Shown piece by piece: positions 1-8,404 of a stretch of DNA of 64,000 bases (the first letter of the stretch is position 1; each line of letters begins with the position of its first letter). The notes under the pieces were generated by a model. The model was not told where the DNA came from, did not search any database, and worked only from the letters and a program-made list of their open reading frames with translations. The DNA is from Butyrivibrio sp. (GTDB lineage: Bacteria > Bacillota > Clostridia > Lachnospirales > Lachnospiraceae). A program made the translations under genes and the position numbers. The stretch is from the NCBI GenBank assembly GCA_015056575.1, contig SVGA01000001.1, positions 62,001 to 126,000 on the forward strand. Reading direction: 5' to 3'.

Positions 1-1013
1 CCGACGCCCTGTATGAGGTTGACCGCGTCATCAGGAAGAGCATGAAGACCAACAAACTGGTGAAGTACGCAGGATGCCCGGTGCGCCTCATCTACTCCGA
101 CGAGGATAAGTTCGACGACGCGCAGGGACGCTACTATGAGCACCACCAGAAACCAAACTTTAACATGGACTATCTTTTGTCCAACAATTACATCTGCCAT
201 TTTACCGTGATAAGGGCAGATATCATAAAAAGATTAAAGCTTCGGGCGGAGTTTGACGGTGCCCAGGATTTTGATCTTGTACTTCGTGCCTGCGCCGAGA
301 CTGCGCTTTCCATGCCTTTTGCATCGGATCAGATCGTGCACATCGGAAAGGTGCTCTATCATTGGCGCTGCCACGAAGGTTCAACGGCGGCCAACCCTGC
401 CAGCAAGTCCTACGCCTACGAGGCCGGAGGCCGTGCGATCCAAAGCCTTCTGGATAGTAGCGGCGTTAACGGCAAAGTGTCGGCTCTTAAGCACCTTGGT
501 TTTTATCGCGTGGACTATGAGCCTGATGTTTTCTCTTCAAGGAGCGATGTGGGCTGCGTTGGGGGCAGGATCCTTGATAAAAAGAACCGTATCTGCGGCG
601 GTATGTATCGCAAGGATAAAACTCTTGTGTTCGCCGGCCTTCCTTCCGACTACAGCGGAGGCTTCCAGCACCGGGCATCGGTCCAGCAGGATGCCTATGG
701 GGTGGACATCAGGTGTATCAGTGTAAGACCCGAGCTTGTTCCTCTCTTTGAGGAGACAACAGGGCTTAAATACGTGGATTCTTTTACCGGGGCCAAGCGG
801 CCTTCTGAGACTTCGGGAACCGGTGGCAATAAAACTGCACCGGCAGTTTCTTTGGAAGATGGCCAAAAACGTAGAAAAGCGGAAGCTGCTTATGGGGATG
901 TTCCCGTGGAGACGATAGCCGAGCTATCCGTCAGATTTGGTGCCGAGCTAAAAAAACGCGGATACCGGGCTTTGTGGGATCCCGGTGTTACAGTGAAAAT
1001 AAGTCATGGTTAA
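1..1013 (+). CDS. GT2-type glycosyltransferase, C-terminal part (5' end outside window)
   Basis: The reading frame is open from the first bases of the window (frame of base 3), so the start lies upstream and the ATG at 42 is internal. The segment YSDEDK, then KPNFN and a downstream NNYICH block, is typical of large GT2 glycosyltransferases that build rhamnan, O-antigen or exopolysaccharide chains. The later FDGAQDFDLVLRA stretch matches the acceptor-side motif of the GT-A fold. The last ~130 residues (after YRVDYEP) are probably the start of a second glycosyltransferase module that diverges, because family members are often tandem fusions. It precedes another GT2 gene and a sugar transferase, which supports an EPS or cell-wall polysaccharide role. 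Donor and acceptor cannot be told. Confidence 0.75.
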   Translation, partial: DALYEVDRVIRKSMKTNKLVKYAGCPVRLIYSDEDKFDDAQGRYYEHHQKPNFNMDYLLSNNYICHFTVIRADIIKRLKLRAEFDGAQDFDLVLRACAETALSMPFASDQIVHIGKVLYHWRCHEGSTAANPASKSYAYEAGGRAIQSLLDSSGVNGKVSALKHLGFYRVDYEPDVFSSRSDVGCVGGRILDKKNRICGGMYRKDKTLVFAGLPSDYSGGFQHRASVQQDAYGVDIRCISVRPELVPLFEETTGLKYVDSFTGAKRPSETSGTGGNKTAPAVSLEDGQKRRKAEAAYGDVPVETIAELSVRFGAELKKRGYRALWDPGVTVKISHG

Positions 1014-1019
1014 GTCGCG

Positions 1020-1061
1020 GGCAAGTCAGAAGAACCGTCCCCATGACCGGCCTGACTTGCC
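1020..1061. repeat. Small inverted repeat between two glycosyltransferase genes
   Basis: A perfect 10-bp inverted repeat (GGCAAGTCAG at 1020-1029, CTGACTTGCC at 1052-1061) encloses a 22-nt loop containing AGAACCGTCCCC. There is no T-run after it, so it is unlikely to be a terminator. From memory, AGAACCGTCCCC-type sequences recur between genes in Firmicutes, so this may be a small REP-like palindromic element; that is inference. Only one copy is in the window. Confidence 0.45.
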
Positions 1062-1093
1062 AATGACTTGAAGGCTCATGCGAGGATAACATC

Positions 1094-2059
1094 ATGAACA
1101 GACTTACTGTTATAATTCCAAACCTAAACGGCAAAAAATATCTGGAGGGCTGCCTTAAGAGCCTTCGCAAGCAGAGCATTTTGAATTTCGATGTTCTTGT
1201 GGTGGATGATGGCTCAAGCGACGGAAGCCCGGATTATATAAGAACTCATTTTCCTGAGGTCAAGGTCATTGAACTTGGGGGAAATACAGGCTTTGCCAAC
1301 GCGGTGAACGTTGGGATAAGAGCCTGCGACAGTGAGTATGTGTTCCTTCTAAACAACGATACCATATGCGACGACAAGGCTGTTGAGAACCTTTTGAATG
1401 TCATGGATCATAAGAGAAAGCTCTTTTCCGCCCAGGCTAAGATGCTGAAGATTCAGGCGCCTCACGATATCGACGATTCCGGAGATCTGTACTGCGCTAT
1501 GGGGTGGGCTTTTTCACCGGGCAAGGACAAGAGTAACGAGCATTTTTCAAGGCGTGAGTCCGTGACCAGTGCCTGCGCCGGTGCTGCGATCTACAGGAAA
1601 GAGTATTTTGAGACCGTTGGGTATTTTGACGAGGCGCACTTTTGCTATCTGGAGGATGTGGATATAGGCTACAGGGCAAGGCTTAAGGGCTACGCCAATG
1701 TTATGGAGCCAAAGGCCATCGTTTACCACGCGGGCAGCGCTTCCAGCGGATCCCGCTACAACGAATTCAAGGTGGAGCTTACGGCGGGCAATAATCTCTA
1801 CCTCATTTACAAGAACATGCCCGGTCTTCAGATATTTATAAATCTTCCCTTTATCATTGTGGGAATTGCCATCAAGCATGTCTTTTACGCAAGAAAAGGC
1901 CTTGGGGCTGCCCATATCCGCGGCCTTGCTGCAGGATTTAAGAAGATCAGGCAAAACCTTGGTAAAAAAGTCCTGTTTGGAAAAACAGAGCTTGTGAATG
2001 CCTTAAGGCTTCAGATCGAGCTATGGGTGAATCTGGCAAGACGGGCACTGTCGGTTTGA
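1094..2059 (+). CDS. GT2 family glycosyltransferase (rhamnosyltransferase-like)
   Basis: A 321-residue GT-A fold enzyme. The N-terminus reads TVIIPNLNGKKYLEGCL, followed by the nucleotide-binding VVDDGSSDGS (D38-D39) and the metal-binding NND motif near residues 87-89. The FDE...YLEDVDIGYR block near 185-200 is the usual catalytic-base region of dTDP-rhamnose and related transferases. A hydrophobic stretch near residues 250-268 suggests membrane attachment at the cytoplasmic face. It lies 80 bp after another glycosyltransferase and about 100 bp before a polyprenyl sugar-transferase gene, so it probably extends a lipid-linked EPS or wall-polysaccharide unit. Rhamnosyl specificity is only a family guess. 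Confidence 0.85.
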   Translation: MNRLTVIIPNLNGKKYLEGCLKSLRKQSILNFDVLVVDDGSSDGSPDYIRTHFPEVKVIELGGNTGFANAVNVGIRACDSEYVFLLNNDTICDDKAVENLLNVMDHKRKLFSAQAKMLKIQAPHDIDDSGDLYCAMGWAFSPGKDKSNEHFSRRESVTSACAGAAIYRKEYFETVGYFDEAHFCYLEDVDIGYRARLKGYANVMEPKAIVYHAGSASSGSRYNEFKVELTAGNNLYLIYKNMPGLQIFINLPFIIVGIAIKHVFYARKGLGAAHIRGLAAGFKKIRQNLGKKVLFGKTELVNALRLQIELWVNLARRALSV

Positions 2060-2102
2060 CAGATATTTCTTTTCCCGGGGATGAGACCCCGAAATATGCT
2101 GA

Positions 2103-2131
2103 TTGCCCCAAAGGGGAAAGTAGTATAGAAT
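2103..2131 (+). promoter_or_regulatory. Candidate sigma-A promoter before the sugar transferase
   Basis: TTGCCC (2103-2108), 17 bp, TAGAAT (2126-2131), about 34 bp before the GTG start at 2165. The -35 box overlaps a small GCCCC/GGGG hairpin, and a second hairpin (CGGGG/CCCCG, near 2076-2091) lies just upstream. It may let the transferase gene be transcribed apart from the genes before it. Confidence 0.4.
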
Positions 2132-2164
2132 ATTTATAACTATGGGGAAAGATGGAAAAGTATT

Positions 2165-3571
2165 GTGATCAAGGACAATCAGGTACATCTGAATAGGGCG
2201 CACGTGATCGTGGATGGGCTTCTTGTGGCCGGATCCTACGCGCTGTCATACTATTTGAAATTTGAATCGGTATTTGCGGACAAGACACCCGGCGGAAGAC
2301 TTTCAATGCCGGTCTATTTTTCTGCGCTGTATTATCTGATCCCATCGTATCTTTTGCTGTACTATATGGTTCAGCTCTACACCTCCAGGAGGGCGCTGCG
2401 GCTCTGGGACGAGTTTGTGGACATCGTTCAGGCCAACGTAATGGGCGTTATAGGCTTCCTGGTTGTTTTGTATATCATCAATCAGCCGGACTTCTCCCGT
2501 TCCATGATAGCCATATTTTTTGTGACGAACACGACGCTGACCACCTTCGCACATTGGCTTCTTAGGAAATTCCTTCGATTTATCAGGAAAAAAGGCTACA
2601 ACATCAAGCACATTTTGCTGGTGGGATATTCGAGGGCTGCAGAAGGGTACATCAGCAGGATACTGGAAAATCCCCAGTGGGGATATGAAATCGCGGGAGT
2701 TCTGGATGACTTTGTTCCGCTGAACACCAGTTATCACGGCATCAAGGTCATCGGTAAGATCGGGCAGCTCAATGAGTACCTGGAGAAGAACAGCTATGAC
2801 GAGATCACCATTACCCTGCCGCTGGATGATTATGACAGGCTGGAGGAACTGGTGGCAGAGTGTGAGAAATCCGGGGTTCATACCAAGTTCATTCCGGATT
2901 ATCAGTCTCTTTTCCCAAGTAATCCCTACACCGAGGATGTTCAGGGCATTCCTGTCGTCAACATAAGATATGTGCCTCTGACAAATCCGTTGAATCGGAT
3001 AATGAAGAGGCTTGTGGATATTGTTGGTTCTCTTATTGCAATTATCATTTTCTCGCCGGTCATGCTGGCTGCGGCCATAGCCGTTAAAGCCACCAGTGAG
3101 GGCCCTGTGATCTACAAGCAGGAGCGGGTGGGGCTTAACGGACAGCCCTTCATGATGTACAAATTCAGGACCATGAAGGTTCAGACTGAGGCTGAGGAGA
3201 AGAAGGGGTGGACCACCAAGGGGGATCCGAGAGTTACAAGAGTTGGAGGATTTCTTAGAAAGACCAGCATCGACGAGATGCCTCAGTTCTTCAATATCTT
3301 TGTGGGGAAGATGAGCCTTGTGGGTCCGAGGCCCGAGAGACCTCAGTTTGTTGAGAAGTTCAAGGAACAGATCCCAAGGTACATGGTCAAGCATCAGGTA
3401 AGACCGGGCCTCACCGGATGGGCACAGATAAACGGCTACCGAGGCGACACCTCCATCAGGAAAAGAATCGATTACGACATTTACTATATCGAGAACTGGA
3501 GCATGACCTTCGATTTCAAGATCATGCTGGGAACCATAAGGCACGGCTTCATCAACAAGAATGCCTATTGA
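2165..3571 (+). CDS. Exopolysaccharide-initiating polyprenyl-phosphate sugar transferase
   Basis: 468 residues, GTG start. This is the WbaP/WcaJ architecture: about four N-terminal membrane segments (within residues 15-135), a soluble Rossmann-like middle (about 145-255), then another membrane hairpin and the catalytic bacterial sugar-transferase domain (about 270-468). Diagnostic motifs are YKFRTM, the GPRPERPQFV block and LTGWAQINGYRG near the end. It would transfer a sugar-1-phosphate, often glucose or galactose, to undecaprenyl phosphate at the inner face of the membrane, the first step of EPS assembly. A terminator follows, so it ends this EPS unit. A second transferase of this family is at 47319. 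Confidence 0.92.
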   Translation: MIKDNQVHLNRAHVIVDGLLVAGSYALSYYLKFESVFADKTPGGRLSMPVYFSALYYLIPSYLLLYYMVQLYTSRRALRLWDEFVDIVQANVMGVIGFLVVLYIINQPDFSRSMIAIFFVTNTTLTTFAHWLLRKFLRFIRKKGYNIKHILLVGYSRAAEGYISRILENPQWGYEIAGVLDDFVPLNTSYHGIKVIGKIGQLNEYLEKNSYDEITITLPLDDYDRLEELVAECEKSGVHTKFIPDYQSLFPSNPYTEDVQGIPVVNIRYVPLTNPLNRIMKRLVDIVGSLIAIIIFSPVMLAAAIAVKATSEGPVIYKQERVGLNGQPFMMYKFRTMKVQTEAEEKKGWTTKGDPRVTRVGGFLRKTSIDEMPQFFNIFVGKMSLVGPRPERPQFVEKFKEQIPRYMVKHQVRPGLTGWAQINGYRGDTSIRKRIDYDIYYIENWSMTFDFKIMLGTIRHGFINKNAY

Positions 3572-3633
3572 TGACGGGGAATGCGGCATCGATATTGGGG
3601 CAATAAAGTATTTGCATATTTATACTGATTTAC

Positions 3634-3666
3634 ACGGCACATGGCGTATGCTATGTGCCGTTTTTT
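3634..3666 (+). terminator. Rho-independent terminator of the first EPS unit
   Basis: A 12-bp stem (ACGGCACATGGC / GCTATGTGCCGT, one G-U pair) with a 4-nt loop, followed by six T residues. Confidence 0.85.
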
Positions 3667-3702
3667 ACATGGAAATTGGCCCTGCATTTTTATGCGTTTT
3701 AC

Positions 3703-3731
3703 TTGATGTTTATTGAAATAATGTTTATAAT
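3703..3731 (+). promoter_or_regulatory. Sigma-A-type promoter before the SDR gene
   Basis: TTGATG (3703-3708), a 17-bp spacer, and TATAAT (3726-3731). The coding start at 3782 is 50 bp further on, with a GGAGG ribosome binding site at 3772-3776. Confidence 0.65.
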
Positions 3732-3781
3732 TTAACATGCAACTGTTGGGGTTTATTACACATATTTTATTGGAGGTATTG

Positions 3782-4555
3782 ATGAAAAACTACTATGATC
3801 TAACCGGAAAGGTAGCACTGGTTACCGGAGCATCATCCGGTCTTGGGGTTCAGTTTGCGAAGGCTCTTGCAGAGCAGGGCGCTGACATTGCTATCTGTGC
3901 AAGAAGAGTTGAGAGACTGGAAGCGGTTAAGGCAGATATTGAGGCTCTCGGAGTAAGGTGCTACGCGCACAAGTGTGACGTTCTCAATGTTGATGAGATC
4001 CGCGAGATGGTTAAGGATGTTGAGGAACACTACGGCAAGATTGATATTCTTATCAATAATGCAGGTGTGGGCGATGCGACAGGAGCAGCAGAGCTTACAG
4101 ACGATACATGGCGCAACGTTCTCGGAACAAACCTTGATGCTGTGTTCTATGTAGCAAGAGAAGTCGGCAAGGTTATGATCAAGAATGGTTACGGCAAGAT
4201 CGTAAACATAGGATCACTTCACTCAGAGGTTGTTATGCCGCCTAACACATGGCCGGTACCCGCTTACGCAGCTGCAAAGGGCGGTGTTAAGATGCTTACC
4301 AAGGCTCTTGCTGTTGAATGGGCTAAGAAGGGAATCACAGTTAATGCAATCGGACCTGCTTACTTTGGAAGCGAGATGACAAACGACATTCTCAGCACCG
4401 GTGGATTCGATCCCGTTGCTCAGGCTTACTGCCCTATGGGAAGAGCCGGCAAGGAAGGCGAGCTCAACGGAGCTATGCTGTACTTCGCATCTGATGCATC
4501 CTCTTACACAACAGGCCAGATCCTGTTCGTAGACGGCGGCTGGACTGCAATATAA
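3782..4555 (+). CDS. Short-chain dehydrogenase/reductase (gluconate 5-dehydrogenase-like)
   Basis: A 257-residue classical SDR. It has the cofactor motif TGASSGLG (residues 15-22), followed by CARR, which often indicates NADP(H). It also has NNAG near residue 93, a catalytic Ser after NIGS, and the YxxxK pair in PAYAAAKGG. The end ITVNAIGPAYF, then LFVDGGWTAI, is typical of gluconate 5-dehydrogenase and 3-oxoacyl-ACP reductase-like members. I chose the ATG at 3782 because GGAGG sits 5 nt before it; an in-frame ATG at 3737 has no such site. It is a single gene with its own promoter and terminator, so context does not fix the substrate. Confidence 0.85.
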   Translation: MKNYYDLTGKVALVTGASSGLGVQFAKALAEQGADIAICARRVERLEAVKADIEALGVRCYAHKCDVLNVDEIREMVKDVEEHYGKIDILINNAGVGDATGAAELTDDTWRNVLGTNLDAVFYVAREVGKVMIKNGYGKIVNIGSLHSEVVMPPNTWPVPAYAAAKGGVKMLTKALAVEWAKKGITVNAIGPAYFGSEMTNDILSTGGFDPVAQAYCPMGRAGKEGELNGAMLYFASDASSYTTGQILFVDGGWTAI

Positions 4556-4574
4556 TTACATTACTGGCGCTTTC

Positions 4575-4609
4575 AAACAGCGCATGGCTATGGCCATGCG
4601 CTGTTTTTG
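4575..4609 (+). terminator. Terminator after the SDR gene
   Basis: A perfect 14-bp stem (AAACAGCGCATGGC / GCCATGCGCTGTTT) with a TATG loop, its 3' arm running into a T-run. Confidence 0.9.
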
Positions 4610-4834
4610 TGTTAAATAATATCAAGAAACAGATTAATTCCACCATGATGTATTTGTGCAAAATTGTGATATGATAATTACTATCAATCAATTTTGATGA
4701 TATTTAACCGCTGACTGATAAAATATGTCAACTACTTCGGGGACGACGGATTTTGGCCTCCGGGAGATAGCTCTTTTCCCTGAGCAGAGCGCAGCGGCAG
4801 AATATACGAAATATACAGAATGAGGAGAACAGCT

Positions 4835-6829
4835 ATGAAAAATGTAGAGAAGTACCAGCGTCAGTATTTTATGCCTCCCAAACCCACTTATGACTGGGTT
4901 AAGAAGGACTATGTAGATCATCCGCCTATCTGGTGCAGCGTGGACCTTCGCGACGGCAATCAGGCCCTTATCGAGCCCATGAGCCTTGATGAGAAGCTGG
5001 AGTTCTTTACCATGCTGGTTAAGCTGGGATTCAAGGAGATAGAGATCGGCTTCCCTGCAGCATCGGAGACCGAGTTTGAGTTTGCGAGGACACTTATTGA
5101 GAAGAATATGATCCCTGATGATGTTACCGTTCAGGTGCTGACACAGGCAAGGGAGCACATCATAAAAAGAACCTTTGAAGCGGTCAAGGGCGCACCCAGA
5201 GCCATCATTCATCTGTACAATTCCACTTCTGTAGCTCAGAGAGAGCAGGTATTTAAGAAGAGCAAAGAAGAGGTCATGAAGATAGCCGTTGACGGAGCGA
5301 AGCTCCTTGATAAGCTTGCCAAAGAGACGAGCGGAAACTTCTCCTTTGAATATTCGCCGGAGAGCTTCCCGGGAACAGAGGTTGATTATGCTGTAGACGT
5401 GTGCAATGCGGTTCTTGACGTGTGGAAGCCCACCAAGAAGAATAAGGTTGTTATCAATATTCCGACAACCGTTGAGATTGCAATGCCTCACGTATTTGCT
5501 ACTCAGGTTGAATATATCAGCAAAAACCTTAAGTACAGGGATGCGGTAGTTCTTTCCCTGCATCCTCACAATGACAGAGGTTCGGGAGTCAGCGACGCCG
5601 AGCTTGGCTGCCTTGCCGGAGCTGACAGGATTGAGGGAACTCTTTTCGGAAACGGAGAGAGAACAGGAAATGTGGATATCGTAACTCTTGCCATCAACAT
5701 GTACTCCCACGGAGTTGATCCGGGACTGGATTTTTCAAATATCATGGAGGTTGGCGAGACCTATGAAAGACTTACAAGGATGAGGATCTATGAGAGACAG
5801 CCCTACGCAGGACAGCTGGTGTTCACTGCTTTCTCCGGCTCCCATCAGGATGCTATTTCCAAGGGCTTCTCCTGGCACGACCAGAAGAAGGACAAGGGAA
5901 TATGGTCCGTTCCTTATCTGCCTATCGATCCCAAGGATCTTGGAAGAGAGTACGACGGCGATGTCATCAGGATCAACAGCCAGTCAGGAAAAGGCGGCGT
6001 AAGCTATATCCTCAAGACCAACTACGGCATGATGGTTCCCAAGGATATGCAGGCGGACATCAGCTACACCATCAAGGATATCTCGGACAGAGAGCATGCT
6101 GAACTTTCACCTGCAAGGATATATCAGATCTTTGAGGACAAGTACGTTCACAACGACAATGTATTCCGCATTCCTGAGGTTCATTTCAAGCAGATCGACG
6201 GGATCCTGGCTGAGGTCACCATTGCTCACGCCGACAGGGAGCACATCGTTGAAGCCAACGGTAACGGTCGTCTCGATGCGGTGAGCAATGCTATCAAGCA
6301 GTATTTCAATATCAGCTATGAGCTTTCAACCTACGAGGAGCACGCTCTTTCAAGGGGGTCATCCTCCAAGGCATGTTCATATGTTGGCATCACCTACAAC
6401 GGCCAGAAGTTCTGGGGCGTAGGAATTGATGAGGATATCATCAGATCATCAATCGGTGCGCTGGTTATCGCAGTTAACCAGATAGACGCGGTAAAAGAAA
6501 TCAAGAACAGCAAAGATGAGAGGATCAATGCCATCATCAACTACATCCAGGAGAATTACCTGACTGTAACTCTTGATGACCTCTCCAGCCAGTTCTACCT
6601 CTCAAAGCCCTACCTCTCCAAGTACATCAAGGAGAAGTCAGGTATGACCTTTGGCGAGAATGTTAAGAGGATCCGCCTTAACAAAGCCAGCACTCTTCTT
6701 CGAAACGGCAATATGAAGGTTGAGAAGGTGGCTGAGGCAGCCGGATATCAGAACGTTGAGCACTTCAACAGACTGTTCAAGAAGAAATACGGCATGACTC
6801 CGGTTCAGTACAGGAGCAGCACAAGATAA
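4835..6829 (+). CDS. leuA: 2-isopropylmalate synthase fused to a C-terminal AraC-type HTH domain
   Basis: 664 residues. Residues 1 to about 555 form a complete long-form LeuA, which condenses acetyl-CoA with 2-oxoisovalerate as the first committed step of leucine synthesis. Visible features are the catalytic DLRDGNQ (R39, D40), the metal-binding HPHND (H243, H245), and GNGERTGN near 272. A C-terminal LeuA dimerisation/feedback domain ends near VIAVNQID. The next ~105 residues (about 558-664) are a full AraC/XylS double helix-turn-helix: KPYLSKYIKEKSG in the first HTH, then VAEAAGYQNVEHFNRLFKKK and GMTPVQYR at the end. The fusion is in one uninterrupted frame. The ATG at 4835 has AGGAG 7 nt upstream; the ATG at 4820 does not. 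No other leu gene is adjacent. The DNA-binding half might make this a leucine-responsive autoregulator, but that is inference. Confidence 0.9.
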   Translation: MKNVEKYQRQYFMPPKPTYDWVKKDYVDHPPIWCSVDLRDGNQALIEPMSLDEKLEFFTMLVKLGFKEIEIGFPAASETEFEFARTLIEKNMIPDDVTVQVLTQAREHIIKRTFEAVKGAPRAIIHLYNSTSVAQREQVFKKSKEEVMKIAVDGAKLLDKLAKETSGNFSFEYSPESFPGTEVDYAVDVCNAVLDVWKPTKKNKVVINIPTTVEIAMPHVFATQVEYISKNLKYRDAVVLSLHPHNDRGSGVSDAELGCLAGADRIEGTLFGNGERTGNVDIVTLAINMYSHGVDPGLDFSNIMEVGETYERLTRMRIYERQPYAGQLVFTAFSGSHQDAISKGFSWHDQKKDKGIWSVPYLPIDPKDLGREYDGDVIRINSQSGKGGVSYILKTNYGMMVPKDMQADISYTIKDISDREHAELSPARIYQIFEDKYVHNDNVFRIPEVHFKQIDGILAEVTIAHADREHIVEANGNGRLDAVSNAIKQYFNISYELSTYEEHALSRGSSSKACSYVGITYNGQKFWGVGIDEDIIRSSIGALVIAVNQIDAVKEIKNSKDERINAIINYIQENYLTVTLDDLSSQFYLSKPYLSKYIKEKSGMTFGENVKRIRLNKASTLLRNGNMKVEKVAEAAGYQNVEHFNRLFKKKYGMTPVQYRSSTR

Positions 6830-6845
6830 AAGAGAAGGTGAAATA

Positions 6846-6958
6846 AAGGATCTGAGATGATGGATCTGAGGTAAAGAATTTAAGATGATGGATCTGAGAT
6901 AAAGGATCTGAAATAAAGGATTTAAGATGATGGATCTGAGATAAAGGATCTGAGGTAA
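6846..6958. repeat. Short imperfect tandem repeats after leuA
   Basis: The motif GGATCTGAGATAAAGGATCT and close variants recur. A block of about 33 bp starting TTTAAGATGATGGATCTG occurs near 6879 and again near 6920, a spacing of about 41 bp. It lies between the leuA stop and its terminator and has no coding sign. Confidence 0.6.
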
Positions 6959-6963
6959 GAAAT

Positions 6964-7016
6964 AAAGAGGCTTTGGGCAGTGCCGCTTATGATGGCATTG
7001 GACCCGGGCCTCTTTT
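6964..7016 (+). terminator. Terminator after leuA
   Basis: Outer stem AAAGAGGC (6964-6971) pairs with GCCTCTTT (7008-7015), with further imperfect pairing inside, followed by a T-run. Confidence 0.75.
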
Positions 7017-7445
7017 TTGATTCTTCTTATCAGATCAGAGTGGTGGTGGAGCTGATCTGATCGGGAGAGAGCATTCATGGCTCTTTTTTATTGAGTTTTC
7101 AATTTACACCATTATATGGACATAATGGATGATCTGTAATATGTGTTTTTGTGAAGCAGTAGGACCTGCTACGTTTGAAAATAATTCCAGTATATCTTGG
7201 CTTTTTTTCCAAAACAGGCTGCATTCTGCTTTGAACCGGAAAGATTTGGAAAATAATACATGTTGCCGCTGGATGTTTTTCCAAAAAAAGGCTCGTTTTG
7301 GAAAAAAACGCCCTTGCTAGATGTTAAACCAGCTTTTGCCGGGAAAAGAAGTACCAATAGCCTGACAAAACCAGTGTTCACTAACTTCCAAGCCGCCATT
7401 TGCTCAGTGTCCAAGCAGCCCTTTGCCCGGCAAATGAGAAGCTCT
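7017..7445. other. Gene-free A+T-rich stretch with TTTTGGAAAA motifs
   Basis: No supported gene. Several TTTTCCAAAA / TTTTGGAAAA palindromic motifs occur at about 7185-7310. On the minus strand they resemble the gene-free stretch at about 26807-26960, where GAGCC, a run of T/A, then TTTTGGAAAAACAT occurs in both. The short overlapping frames here lack ribosome binding sites and family signatures. Confidence 0.5.
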
Positions 7446-8138
7446 TTAATGGACGATGACCACGGTTCCGATGTCCACCATGTCGAACAGAGTCTTGGCG
7501 GCATCGTGTGAAATGTTGACGCATCCGTGGGAACCGTTGTTTTTGTAGATGGTTCCGCCGAATTTACGACGCCAGGTTGCGTCGTGGATTCCGCAGCCTC
7601 CGGGAGAGAATGGCATCCAGTAATCCACCCAGTTTTTCCAGGTGGGCCCCGTCAGGTACTGTCCGGGGATGTGTCCGTAGATGGCGAAGGTTCCTGTGGG
7701 TGTCTGGCGGCCTTTGCTGACATCTCCGCTGACGCAGGGAGTTTCAAACACCGGCGTTCCGTCCAGGATGTAGACCACGTTCTGGTTCTCAAGATCTATA
7801 TCTATATATGTGTTCAGCGGTGTTCCCGCCTCTTCCTCAGCTGCATTCTGAAAACGCCCCTCTGCTATGCCGAAGGTCAGATAATGATTGATAAGAGCCT
7901 TCTGGCTGGTGCCTACGGCGTTTGCAACATCAGGGTATCTCTCTGCGTAGTATACTGGATCAAAGCCGCCGGCGAAGGCCCTGATCGGGGTGAGCCACAG
8001 GGCAGCTGCCATAGTGCACACGGTTGCCAGAGATAATATGGCTTTAGCTATGATTATGCTGCGGCGGTGGCGTTCGCAGCTTTCCTTTACCGATTCATAA
8101 ATTGCTGTATTGTATTTGGAATTATTGCCACTTAACAT
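7446..8138 (-). CDS. L,D-transpeptidase (YkuD domain) with N-terminal membrane anchor
   Basis: 230 residues. A basic N-terminus is followed by a hydrophobic segment (about 28-56) that acts as signal or anchor, so the enzyme works outside the membrane. Residues about 59-96 (FDPVYYAERYPDV to FGIAEGRF) are a small repeat-like domain often seen in clostridial surface proteins. Residues 108-230 are the YkuD catalytic domain with GIHD (H185) and SHGCVNIS, where C206 is the nucleophile. The family makes 3-3 peptidoglycan cross-links or attaches proteins to the wall. The ATG at 8138 is preceded by GTGAGG on the minus strand. It is divergent from the esterase gene at 8405. Confidence 0.9.
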   Translation of the reverse strand: MLSGNNSKYNTAIYESVKESCERHRRSIIIAKAILSLATVCTMAAALWLTPIRAFAGGFDPVYYAERYPDVANAVGTSQKALINHYLTFGIAEGRFQNAAEEEAGTPLNTYIDIDLENQNVVYILDGTPVFETPCVSGDVSKGRQTPTGTFAIYGHIPGQYLTGPTWKNWVDYWMPFSPGGCGIHDATWRRKFGGTIYKNNGSHGCVNISHDAAKTLFDMVDIGTVVIVH

Positions 8139-8404
8139 GATCGATCCTCACCCTGCTCTGAATGCTTTTATTGACTTTTCTTTAATAAAAGTATAGACGA
8201 TATTTTATTAAAAGAGTGTTAAATCTACTGATGTTTTATCAGCTTTTGCCTTTAGATCACATCTTTTTTCCGCGATGATAATCTTTGTATCAGTTTATTA
8301 TTCTTTAATTATATGTTTAAGTTTGTTTTTAGTTTCGTGTCTTATCATGAATATGTCCAAATAAATGGAAAAGATATAGATCAAAAGCTAAGGAGACTTG
8401 AAAA

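Noticed and set aside
2303..3589. 428-codon minus-strand frame opposite the sugar transferase
   Set aside because: Antisense shadow of a well-supported gene; no recognisable domain.
4612..4834. T-box leucine leader before leuA
   Set aside because: No recognisable T-box core or specifier loop, and no terminator before the gene; the leader remains unexplained.
4688..5710. 340-codon minus-strand frame opposite leuA
   Set aside because: Antisense shadow of the LeuA coding sequence.
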